NCBI GenBank assembly: GCA_016858145.1
Contig: JAEHOE010000007.1
Span: 1,054,001-1,118,000, forward strand
DNA from: Edaphochlamys debaryana
Taxonomy: Eukaryota > Chlorophyta > Chlorophyceae > Chlamydomonadales
Length of the DNA: 64,000 bases
Direction: 5' to 3'
Part shown: in pieces, positions 26,314 through 37,500 of the stretch
How positions within the stretch are numbered: position 1 is the first letter of the stretch
Layout of the letters: each line of letters opens with the position of its first letter
Notes under the pieces: generated by a model
What the model saw: only the letters and a program-made list of their open reading frames with translations
Told to the model about the DNA's origin: nothing
Database searches by the model: none
Program-made: the position numbers and the translations under genes

Positions 26314-28104
26314 TGCTGCAGAGCATTCAACGCGGGCGGTGTACCCGAGGAGGTGTTATCTATGATCGAGTATGACTGCAGTGATGGTGGAACAGCAATA
26401 GAAACGGTGTCTAGGGGCGTATGGGTGTGGCACTTACGTGGGCTCGTCCCGCCCAGCGAATCGGGGCAATATTTGGCCCACCTGGCGGGGAAAGCCGTCA
26501 GGTCGGCCCCACAAGGCGTTTCATACTGCAGCATTGCGGCTGCGTCTACATGTTACCGCCGTCTCAACGATGCGCCCGGACCGCTGGCTTGACAACACGA
26601 CACATTTGCTTGCGTCGCCAGACCACAACGTGCCTCATTGGCGTTCCCATCCTTCATAGTGCTTATGAATTGCCGCCTATGTATCGTTTAGACCGCTGCA
26701 GCAGCGGCCTTCTGGGCCGTAAGGGTTGAGTTGCACGTCCAGCCGGGTGAACGTGGCAGATTCGATACGAGTGGCGGGCCTTTCGTCGGCTCACAGGTCG
26801 GGAGGCATGAAACGCATGCCGCCGCCCGGCCGAGTCCTGCAGGGTACCTTTGGCGCCAAGTGCCACCCATCGCCCGTCGAGCGGGCCTGCTCTTGAGAGC
26901 GATTATGCGCTCCACGTCAGCCGCGATGTACATCAGCTCCGTACTTAGGACGTTCGACGACCCTTGGCTTCCATCGCCCGGTACGGGGACCCCGGGCGGG
27001 GACCCCGACACACCCGTACGCCAGCCCACCTCCCCACACGAATACAGTCCCCAGCCCTCGGCACGCTGCCCCACACTGATGTTTGCTTCTTGCTCGGACA
27101 ACCTGGTTGCTTCCGCCAGCCCTAGTGGTGCCCTCGGCTCCCCCGGGTCCGGGGGCCTCAGGCCCATACTTCCGCCTCGTCTCCGCCAGCGCCCCCCGGG
27201 TTTCCCCAGCGGCCCAGCCGTCTCGGGCGCTGCATCAACTCGCCCAAGCTCTTCGTCGTCAGTGTCACGCTGATACGCAGAAACGCATGCGAGGGCGGAC
27301 CTCCGCACATGGCAGTGGTAATTACCCACGCGCAGCAACTCTTGGCCTCAAGCTCCTCCCGCTTCATACCGTACACGCTGTGAACGCTGTGACCAAGTCA
27401 TCTTTGTGTCGCAGCCGTGACTGGATGGACAAAAGTGACGCACGCCGGGGCTCCGAGCCTCCTGCCGGGGCTGTCCGCTTCCCAGCCCTGGCCGGCCAAA
27501 ATATTGATTCCGTAGCAGTCAGTGGGGCGTGACAAGCCCCATTCACGCGAGGACCCAGGGATGTTCCGGGGTTGGTACCTCGCAAGCCCCATCAAGTCAT
27601 GGACCATGGGCGGACCGAGCCTAAAGCCCAGGCCACACAAATTGGGGCTAAGGTTATGGCACCAACATGAAAGCTTCAAAGCCCCCTTCGCACCTCACAC
27701 GCAACCACATGCATGCATAACACGGACACCATGCATCCGCCCGCTTCCCCCCGGAAGACTACCCACACATCACGCTCCCACCTCTCGCAACATCCGCACA
27801 CTCAAAGCGCAGAGCAGAAAGCCCCGGCCTCACCAACACTACGGAGCACAACGGGGCAAGTTGCACCTGAGCCCCAAGCCTCTTGCCACCCCCGATGCCC
27901 TTCGGCACCTGGGCGGGGCTGCCGCACAAGCCTCCCCCCAACTTAGGATTATTAGAAGCGTGCATGCGCCGCAGCTGGAGCTCCGATGGCGCTCGCCTGA
28001 CTCAGGGTATCCCCTTCATTTGGCGTGGCAAGGCGTCAAGCTCCCATGCAGTACGCGTACGCCCCGCAGGTTGTGAGGTGCCCACTGGCTCTGCCGCCCG
28101 CCCG
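26314..28104. other. Intergenic region upstream of CDKL-like kinase
   Basis: The region lies between the kinase start and the stop of the first NADP oxidoreductase gene, both on the minus strand. I found no exon chain, no conserved domain and no RNA gene. It should include the kinase promoter just right of 26313 and the 3' UTR of the oxidoreductase left of 28105. Nothing else is supportable. Confidence 0.6.
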
Positions 28105-30289
28105 CTACTGCGGCGGCTTGCGCAGGGCCTGGAAGTGGAAGTTGCGGCCCCACTTGTGCGCCGTGCCGGCACCGGGGACACCCAGGTGCAACCACAGCTC
28201 CGCCATGGCCTAGGGTCAGGGGGCAAGCAAGACAACAAGATATTCAAGCTTGGCCCACGGGCCACGGGGCGCTAACGGCCAAGCTTGCCCCACGGGCCAC
28301 GGGGCGCTCAACTTCTTGGTGCTGTCGCCCGAAGGCCTCGAGCTCACCTCCAGGTTTCTTGCGTAGCGGATGGGGCCCACGTAGGCGGGGTCGAAGCCGA
28401 CCTGAGGGACGAGCGGGGGTAGAGGGTGCAGCGTCATGCCCCAGGTGGCGTAACATCCCCTCAAACCATGCTCCTTTGCCAGGGGCAAACCGTGTCCTCT
28501 CCAGCTCAGATCGCTGTCTCTTACAAGGCCGCACACCCAAGCACCATGCTAAGCTGACCCAAGGCCGTGGGCCCTTATGCGTTTTTTTAGCCTCCGGGAC
28601 GCAGCCGTGCGGCTACGTACGGTCATACGGGCCGGCGCCCCGACGCGGCCACGCCCCTGCCCAGCCCTGCCGCCCACATACCCCTCACCGCGGAGATGAC
28701 TTCCTCCACCTCCTCCAGCCGCTCCGGCCCTCCGCAAAAGAGCATCGACAGTTGCTGCCCCGTTATGAGGGAGCCGTCCGGGTGGGACATGTGCTCCACG
28801 CCTGCAGCCGCAGCGTCCCACACGCACGCACGGCAGAGCGGCGGGGGCAGGCCCTGAGCCCAAGCCTGAGCGCATCCGCATCCCAGCGCCGCCGCTCGCC
28901 AACCGCCTTGGGGCCGGACGACGCCCTCTAGCAGCCCTGGCCCCCGGACCCTTGTCCAGGTACGTGTTGGATGGCTCGCTCGGCCTTTCAACCCGGGGCC
29001 CTCCGGGATGGACATACCCCTGGTGCTCACGCAAAATGCAACTAGCCCAGCTAGGCGTCAACCCAGGGTACCCTCCCTCTCTTGTAACTTTCCGGAACAC
29101 GTGTTGGAAACTCACCGACTGTGTTGAATGCCTTGTAGACCACGCTGTTGGGTAGCGCCGCCGCCAGCACCTCTCCGGCTGTGGTGAAAGCGGTCGGCGG
29201 GGGTCAAGCTTTAGTGAAGCGCTGCAGCCCAACTTCACCCATCCCTATCCTCACAGCAGACCCACAACTCCCGTAGCTCTCAGGCCCCTACTAATTGCTC
29301 CGCCGCCCCTCGTATGCCCAGCCCGCAGCCTCACCGGAGGTTCCTTCCCGCCACCGGACCTCCAGATTCGGATAGGAGTTCAGCGGATTGGTTGTGTCGA
29401 TGATAACCTACACATGGTGGTATGGTGGAACAACGGACAATGTTACTATTGTCCACAATGTCAGCGGCTAGGCAGGCCAGTGTTCTTCTCGTACTTAGCC
29501 AGCTGCGTGGGACGGGGAGCCGTGCCCCAGCCCCCCCGTCCGTTGCCCACCTTGCCCGCCGCGTTGGGTCCCAGCAGGCTATCTGCCACGGTCTTGATGC
29601 CCGCATCATCGTGTACGCCTGCAGATAGGGAGGGTGAACTGACTAAGTGCCCAAACGTGCCTACTGGGGGAGGAGGGCCGGTGGCGGAAGGCTGGTCGCG
29701 CGGGGTAAACACGGAGTCGAGGGGAAGCGGCCTGGGCGAGGGTAGGTGGCGCCACCCCGGGCTTGCTTTCGCGAGGATGAGCAGCAGGGAGAGGGAGGGA
29801 AGAGCACTGGAGCTGGAGATTGGCACAGATGTCATGGCCACTGTCCTCAGGGACGAGGGGTTTGTGATTTGAGCAGCCGCATCCGCGTGCCTTCCTCCGA
29901 CTGCTCGACTTCCCGCCCTCGGGCCCCACTGTGCCCCCACTGCCGTGCAGATGCGCCCTCCTACGCACTTGGGACCGCCACGATGATAACGTCCGTGTTC
30001 TTAATGGCGCTGTCGTGGGAAGGAGGGGGGCAAGGGCAGCAAGCGGTTCCGCGTCGACAATACCGCCAAGCCCCGGTCCGCCTCAAAGCGCTGATCTAAT
30101 AAATGGCCCGTCACGAGCCACAGAAACTCACTCGGCGACGCTCATGACCTTCGTATTGGGATGCTTTGCCAAGTCCGCGTACTTGGCAACCTCGCGGACG
30201 CCGTATACCACTGGAAGTCGCTGGGATATACGCGAGCCTAGCGCCGAGCCTACTTGCCCGGCTCCGACTATCGAAACCCTCGGCGCCAT
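28105..30289 (-). CDS. NADP oxidoreductase, coenzyme-F420-dependent type, tandem copy 2
   Basis: Members of this family bind NADP(H) on a Rossmann fold. Archaeal relatives reduce F420, but the substrate in algae is unknown. The start at 30289 gives MAPRVSIVGAGQVGSALG, the dinucleotide-binding GxGxxG, placed as in the paralogue; a Met nine codons upstream is less likely. Successive exons encode YGVREVAKYADLAK, TDVIIVAVP, HDDAGIKTVADSL, VIIDTTNPLNSYPN, AALPNSVVYKAFNTVG, MLFCGGPERLEEVEEV, VGFDPAYVGPIRYARNLE and AELWLHLGVPGAGTAHKWG. The model totals roughly 230 residues, normal for the family. It lies 975 bp downstream of its paralogue on the same strand. Seven intron sites are shared; the penultimate-domain intron is displaced by seven codons. 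A 29-bp direct repeat sits in the last intron. Overall structure is secure. Confidence 0.85.
28245..28308. repeat. 29-bp direct repeat in the last intron of the oxidoreductase gene
   Basis: Two copies (28245-28273 and 28280-28308) start with CAAGCTTG and end with GGGGCGCT, differ at one base and are separated by 6 bp. The repeat lies wholly inside an intron, so it does not change the protein. The likely cause is a local tandem duplication. Confidence 0.8.
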
Positions 30290-31264
30290 CGGAACCGATT
30301 CCCCGCACTGCAGCACAGCCCCGAGCTACAAGTCACTTTTACTTTTGTCCAGGAATGCGGCACGGGAAGTGGGGTAATAGTGGGACCTGGCCAGCTGGAC
30401 CGACGCATGGGGCTTCAGAGGTGCCGTGCCTGCCGGCGTAACCGGACCTGCCTACCCCAGGCTACCCCCTCCTACCCCGCTCCTCCCGCCACGCCGTTGA
30501 ACGGGTTGAACACCCCTTCGTCACGCCCGCTACACGCACCACCCCAGCTGCTTTATGAAGAATCCCTGATGTGGATGGGCTGACTGGGGAATTGCCCGTA
30601 AGCCTTGGCGAGCGCCAAGCGGTGCCATCCACGCCCGCTTCGACCGCGCACCCGAATGCCCCCTCATCCCGTGTTCATCCTAGGTCATCCTCAACCCCCT
30701 CAAGACGACAGTCGCAGGATACCCAGCTGCCATTTTGTGGTCTTGTGAAACAGGTGTGAGTGCCTTCAACAGGGCAACGCAAGCATGCCTCCTCCGCCCA
30801 CCACTTCTCTGCCCTCCTCTGCCTCCTCCCAGGCAGATTGAAGCAAGGGTGCTTTCAGTTCTTCATATATAGTACATATGTATAGTAGCGACTACTGTGC
30901 ACAAGAAACAGTCTCTCCTTCCTAGCCAACCGTCAAGCGGTCATCGACAATTTGTGTTGGCCTTGCTCAAGTTCACTCCGTGTCAACCTCTGTACACCAC
31001 ATCTCCAAATCACGCTGCACGCAACTCAACAACAGGGTACAGATTGCTTGCGTAGCTCAGCAACAGCCTTGCTTCGCCAACCGTCAACGTGCTCCAGAGC
31101 TCGTGCCGCCACGACTGCCGCAGCCCTGGCCCTGCCCCCTCCAGCAGGGGTGCCCTCCCCTGCCCTCCCGCCGCCCGGCAAGCGTTGGCCTTTGCTCTGG
31201 ATCTCGTCAGCCGCCCGGCTGGCGGGCTCCATGGGCTCAGCACCGCGAGGCCTTGAGGAGACGT
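30290..31264. other. Spacer between tandem NADP oxidoreductase genes
   Basis: About 975 bp lie between the start of the second copy and the stop of the first. No exon or domain is recognisable. An AT-rich stretch near 30865-30895 (repeated TATATAG/ACATATG-type words) stands out against the GC-rich surroundings but has no assignable role. The promoter of the downstream copy should lie near 30290-30500. Confidence 0.5.
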
Positions 31265-33347
31265 TCACTCGGGTTTGCGCACGACCTGGAAGTGGAAGGT
31301 GCGGCCCCACTTAGCCGACGTGCCCGCGCCCGGCACACCCAGGTGCACCCACAGCTCCGCGAAGGCCTGCGGTTTGGGATGATGAGGGGGCAAGAAGGGG
31401 GCCGCACATAAACGGTGGACGGGTCAGGACACGCGGGGTACGAGGCAGCAAGGGTAGTGCGGGGCACCAGCGTCTGCGCCTGGTCAACATCCCGTCTTCA
31501 TCCGCCCCTTACGTGCACCCATCCACCCTTAAACCCCACCTCCAGGTTGCGTGCGTAGCGGATGGGTCCCACGTACGCCGGCTCGAACCCCACCCCCTTG
31601 ATCACCGCCTCGACCTGGGACGTACGGCGTGAGAGGGAGCGTGCACACAGACGTGTGGTTGCGGCTTCCGGGCGGGGACGGCAAGGGCACCGCGAGAACG
31701 TGGCCAACGTGTTACAGCAGTAGTGGATGAGGCTTGACCCTGCTACATCTCCAGTAATGGGAGTCACGACGGGGCCCTATCCATCCCAGGATTGCAGCTT
31801 CTAAATTATGACCTCCCCTACCACTGGTTACCCGCTTCCATGCCCTGCACTCCCTCGCCCTGCGCACCTCGTCCTTGCGCTCGGGCCCCCCCGCAAACAT
31901 GAGCGTGGGGGACAGACCCGGGATGTATCCCTTGGTATCGGCCATGTACTCGAAGGCTGTGGGCCGTACGTCGCAGCACGGGTGGAAATAAGTCAGGCGG
32001 AACCAAATCAAGATTAAATGGGGAGGTGCCGTGGCAGTCAGGCCCACAATTTGGAAACCCGCACGGCCACCGGCCACGGGCAATCACGCACTGGGCTAAG
32101 AGACAGTTTCCACAACCCTACTGTCCCCATGCTAATCATCCCTCCTTATCTTCCCACCATCGCGACCCCAGCGCACGGGTGGCAGCAAGCGTGCAAGCAC
32201 GTCAAGACAGAGGTTCAAGTGGCAGACCGTGTGCCCACCCCGAAACTCCCGAGGCCATTGGTAATGTCACTTTCGGTCCCTTCACCTCAACGCCCTCTCG
32301 TCACGCCCCAGCGCGCACTCACGCACTGTGTTGAATGCCTTGTAGACCACGCTGTTGGGCAGCGCCGCCGCCATCACCTCACCGGCTGTGACAAGGGGAG
32401 AGTTTGGTGGGGAGTGGGGGCGCCAGGGTGTGGCACACTGAGGAGGCGGCCATCGTGGGTTAGGAGGGACACACCGCAACCGCCTGCTGCCGGCAAGCCC
32501 TCCGCAACGCGTAAACCTCGTTCCGTGACCCGGCACGTACCCGACGTCCCCTCCTTCCAGCGCGCGTCCAGGCCCGGCCAGCCGCCCAGGGGGTTGGTGG
32601 CGTCGATGACCACCTAAGAAGGAGAGGATAAAGCGGGGAATGTCGAATGTGTTTTGTTGCAAAGGTGCGGAGTTTACGCAAACTCTCCTGATGCATCCGG
32701 CGAGAAGCCGTCCAGGCGGAGACGGGCCCCGTCGCCTCATGGTCTTGTCGAGGGGGTTCCCGCCCTGTCGCGCCCAAGCTTTTACCCTCATCCCCACGCC
32801 CCCCTCACTCAACCGACCTTGCCAGCCACCTCGGGGCCGAGGCTCTCAGCGATGGCCTTCACCCCCGCATCATCATGCGCCCCTGCGAGCGAGGAAGGGC
32901 AGGAGGAAGGGGAGGCGTGTTGAGGAGGTAGGGCTCGGTGCGGCGCCAGGCGAGGGCGGGCGGACGACGGTTACCGGTACACCGTAGTCGAGTTCTACGG
33001 ACCAGGCCAATCGAGTCATCCCCGACAACAGAATTAGACGCCTTTCTTGCATACCTGGGACCGCGACGATGATGACGTCGGTACTCTGTGCGGCGAGGGG
33101 TGCGGGAGTCGGTGATTGCAGCGGAACTACGTGCGCAACGTAAGACGAGCAAGCCCCAGTTCTTCAAACCTAGCACCTTGATCGCATCCGAGACGCTCTT
33201 CACGGTCGTGTGAGGCAGTTTGGCCAGATCGGCGTGTTTCGCTGCGTCGCGGACTCCATAAATGACGGGCAGGTTGTTTCGCGTGAGCGCCGTGCCCAGC
33301 GCTTTGCCGACACTACCAGCTCCGACAATGCTGACCTTGACCGTCAT
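31265..33347 (-). CDS. NADP oxidoreductase, coenzyme-F420-dependent type, tandem copy 1
   Basis: This is the paralogue of the gene at 28105-30289 and has the same likely role in NADP(H)-linked redox chemistry, substrate unknown. Met at 33347 begins MTVKVSIVGAGSVGKALG, a Rossmann GxGxxG. The following exons give YGVRDAAKHADLAKLPH, STDVIIVAVP, HDDAGVKAIAESLGPEV, VVIDATNPLGGWPG, ALPNSVVYKAFNT, GYIPGLSPTLMFAGGPERKD, VEAVIKGVGFEPAYVGP and AELWVHLGVPGAGTSAKWG, ending VVRKPE. All phases agree. Compared with the tandem copy, the intron after PERKDE lies 21 nt earlier. The gene is divergent from the TKL kinase gene to the right, about 1.2 kb away. No signal peptide is apparent, so a cytosolic protein is likely. 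Confidence 0.87.
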
Positions 33348-34579
33348 TATGTGTTTGACTGCCGAAAGGCCATGGCGTCACCGCCATTAATGCCCAGGCC
33401 GACGTACGGCGGTGCACGTACCAACGTTGTCAATTCGTGTCTGGAGACCCGCCCCGCCACCCCGGCCCTGCAGGTGCCCTTGAGGTGCCCGGGGTTACTG
33501 ACTCTGGTAGAACCGCATCAGCCGTCCCACACACGGCTCGCTTGGTGAAGCTACCTCTGTCAGCGTCTTACCTGCACACCTCAGCAAGTGTTGAGCTGCG
33601 CAGCAGTATGATAGGGTACGGAGGGAGGGACGGAGGGAGGCAAGGGTTTGCGCGCCTGGCCGCGGAGCGAGGAGACCTGTGGCATGGAACTACAGAGATC
33701 TGCTTCGCGCGCATGGATACGGGTAAAGTTAGCGCTGTAACCATGTGGGCGAGGATATGGAACCTCATGGAAGATAAGGCAATCACGAGACGCCAGCGGG
33801 ACTCGGGGTTGACCCTCAACCGGGGGGGAGGGGGCAAAGCGTGTGAGGAGGGCGGAGAAGTCGCCTGCGACTCCCAGAGTTCTCGCCTACGCCCGCTGCC
33901 CGAGCATTTCCGCGGGTATGTCTTGGTGTCCCTGGATGCGGAACCGGGGTCAGCGGCACAAAGTTCGCCTGCAATGACCAACGCCATTGACACGAAAAGC
34001 GCCCCCGCGCATATGTGTCACGCTGTTCCCTTCTGTCAGCAGCGCATAGCTATGCGTACGTGTGATTGAACCCAGCTAAACTCGGTCGTTGAGGAACTTT
34101 CTCCTAGGGGCATTGGCCCGCTCTCGTCCAGCGCTGCCGAGGGGAATGGGGAAGCTCGACGCATTGAAAAGCTTGCTTACGGGCAGGCGAGATGTCGACT
34201 CTGCGGCGCCTGCTCGTGAGAAGAGCAGAGCTGCGCTTGCGGGTCCGCAAGCGGCTTCTGTCATACGCGCTGGAGCACCTGAAGGACCTGGAGCGCTGAT
34301 AACGAGCGACCGGCAACGGGCTGCCAGCAGCGGCCGACAAGAAGTCGCAGCGCCTGGCGCATTACCTACAGTGGTGCCCCCGCAAGGGCAGTTACTGGCA
34401 TTAAGGCAAGAAGGGCCACTCGGACCAGCCTCCAAAGCTGTCGGCTCAAACCTTGGTGACTGCCGCAACAATGCCCGCATGCCCGCATGCCTTCCCGCGC
34501 CCCCCCCCAGCCGCCGTGCCCTTACCAAGTGCCCGCCCCCTGACCTTGCAGCGTACCAACTCCTCCGGAGTCCCCGCGC
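33348..34579. promoter_or_regulatory. Shared upstream region, oxidoreductase and TKL kinase
   Basis: This is a bidirectional spacer between divergent genes. The right part may contain a first exon of the kinase: an ATG at 34146 opens a frame (MGKLDALKSLLTGRR) to a donor-like GTGACT at 34456, and an acceptor-like TTGCAG ends near 34550. However, the phase of that exon does not match the next one, so I did not include it in the CDS. A purine-rich run (GGGAGG repeats) lies near 33620-33640. Confidence 0.4.
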
Positions 34580-37500
34580 ATGGAGCGCCCGCAGTGGTCT
34601 GCAAGCCCGCGAACACGTATGGGCACGGGCTCGGGGCAGACGGTCCTACCCACCCAAACCGCCATGTGCCCTTGCGACAGCACAACAGAATCCCCTCGAG
34701 GAAGCCAACGCAAGAGCACAGACGTCCTCGAGGTATGTCCGCGAGACTGTCTGCGGACACGCACCTGCAGCGTGTGGGGGCAAGATTCTGGGTTTGGCAC
34801 GCCGACCAACCCTTGCCGAAGCCCCAGCCCACCCGAGACGCTCCCCGCTTTGCCTCGTTCCCTAGCCTCTCCTTCCCGCCCTCCGCGACGTAACCAGGCA
34901 CACCATAAACAGCACTCATTCCCTTCTGCATAATCCTCAGGCGCTGCCCACCGTTAACACTCTAGCAGACTCCTCCTGGACCCGCACGCTGGCCGACAAC
35001 ATCAAAACCGTCGCCACAGCGCAGGGGCGGGCGAGCGTGGGCCGCTCTGCGCCTAACTCGCCCCAAGTCTCGCGCATCGGCGGCAGCCCGCTTGCGATGG
35101 GCGCTCCATCCGGGCTGGGGCTGTCTCCCTCCGTCTCCAAACGACGCACGTCGGCCCTCAGCATGGCTAGCGGGCCGGGGGGGTCTCCAGGGAGCGGCGG
35201 GGGCAAGGCGGGGGGCCCGCTCGGGGGCTCCCTCTTCGGCGGGGCGGCCGGAGCGACCAGTGCCTCGCGGACGGCTGTCATCGACGCAGACGATGCCAGC
35301 GATGGTGGGTTCAGCCCTGTGTGTGGACGGGTTGCAACGGCTCATGCGAGGCGTTTTTTGTGACAGGGTCCGGCACGTGTTGATGGGGCCCTGCTGCGGT
35401 TCCCGCCTGCCTGTCTCTGTGGCCGCCACACACAAGCGCTCCCTGCACTCCTCATATGTCGCCACCACCACACCACATGTCGCCTTCCTGCGTGTGTGCT
35501 GACCCTGGCACAGGCGCCATCAGGACCGGCCGTCCTCAGAACCCACCTTACACAACCCGTGTTCCTTCTTGCACCGCCTCTCGATCCCGGACACAGACGA
35601 GGGCGACGACCGGTTGGCAGCTCTGCCGGTGGTGCCGCAGGAGCTGTTGGACGAGGCGGCGCGCGCGGGCGTCAGCCTCACGGTGGGCAGCGGGAGCTTG
35701 GGAGGGGCCGGTGTTGGGTGAGGGCTTTGGGAGTGGGCGGTGTTGCAGGGAGGGCTCATGGGGAGGCGGGGCGGAGGGACAGGGGCTGCGCTGGCGAGCT
35801 GGGGGCGAAGGCCGGCTTGGGAAGGGCTGGCGCCGAACTGGGGTTGGGGCGGGAGCGGGGGCCTGGACGTTGCTCGCTGGCGCGGGTGCGTCAGGCGGGG
35901 CCGGGGCGGGGACGCAGCTGGCGAGGGGGCCGAGGCTTGCGGCACCCTGAAGGAGGAGGGCGGGGTGGGAAGAGGAGCCGGGAAGCGCCTCCTGCGGGTG
36001 AAGTAACGGAGCCTGCTCGCCTCTGCCCCCTCCCAAAACCACCGGAAACGCGAGTTCCGGCACCTGTCAGCTGCGTATCCGTGCCACTGCGCCTGCGCAC
36101 TTCCACAGCTGCCTTTTCCCGACCCCTGACCTGCCCCCCGCGCCCCCTCCAGGTGGACCCCGAGGAGGAGGTGGAGTTCAGTGACGACGTGTTGGGGCGG
36201 GGCGGCAGCGGCACTGTGTTCAGAGCCACCTACCGGGGGCAGCCGTGCGCGGTCAAGGTGCGGCTCGGGGGAAGGGACGTTCGGGGGGCCGGATTGGGGG
36301 CGCTCGAAGCGTAGTGGCGGATGGGGGCAGCGCGGGTGGTGGGAAGGCGTGGCTGACGGGGGAGGTTGCGGGTGATATTCGGAGCATTGGGGAGCGAAGG
36401 AAGAGAGCGAGGAGGAGGAGGTTGGGGTGTGAGAGGATGCTCTGCCTCGGGGGCGGACGGAGTCGGGGGCCAAGCGTACCTCACGGCACCAGAGCATCGC
36501 AGCCTGGGGGCTTGGCCAGAGCTTGCACGGGCCCCCGTTCGGCCCTCTCGACCCCACGCCCGCACCCTAACCCGAGCCGCTCCTCCCCCCGGTCTGGGGG
36601 CCCCTCCCCCCGGTCCCCTCAGGTGCTGCCCCCCGAGATGCTGTTCGGCAGCGGCAGTGCGGAGCTACACACGTTCGTGCAGGAGGTGGTGGTGCTGGCG
36701 TCCGTGCGGGTGGGTGCGCGGAAGGGCGGGTGGGTGCGCGGAAGGGCGGGTGGGTGCGCGGAAGGGCGGGTGGGTGCACGGAAGGGGGGGTGGTTGCACG
36801 GAAGGGGGGGTGGTTGCACGGGCGGCGCAAGGAGGAGTGATGGGTTGCCACGTGGGGCCGCGGGCTGGAGGGCTGGTGCCAGGTATCGGGAAGCAGCACG
36901 GGCCACCCCGAGAGGGGAGGTCAGGACCACATCGGGTACCGGTAGTATGAGGTAGCGTGGCCGTGAGGCACTAGACCACGGGCCGCGCCGCTGTGGCCCC
37001 TGCTTGCCTCCCTCCCCGCCGCAACGCACCTCCCTCCCAACAACCTCCCCCCTGCACCATGCCGCCCACCCCCTGCCCCACCCGCAGCACCCCAACATCG
37101 TGCGCATGCTGGGCGGCTCGCTGCAGCCCCCCAACGTGTTCATCATCGAGGAGCTCTGCTGCCGCTCGCTGGTGGGGCTGACGCGGTGTGGGGCCTAGGG
37201 TTTCAGCCCATACAAGGCAGCATGTCTGGCACATGCGCCCGCTGTGCACACGCGGCCGGTGGCGGAGCCTTTCCATCTCCCCTTGCCGCCTCTCGCCTCC
37301 GTAAGGCCCACTCTCCGCTGACCTCCCCTCCCCCCCCACACCATTCATCCGCCCCTCCCTGCACCCTTCCGCCCACCCCCACCCCCCTCCCCAGGACTCC
37401 TGGCTTCACGGGCAGGGCCGCGCCCCCAAGGCCTGCGTCCCCCCGGCCCCCGAGCCCATGACCCCCCACCAGCTCATGTCCCTCGCCCTGGACGTGGCAA

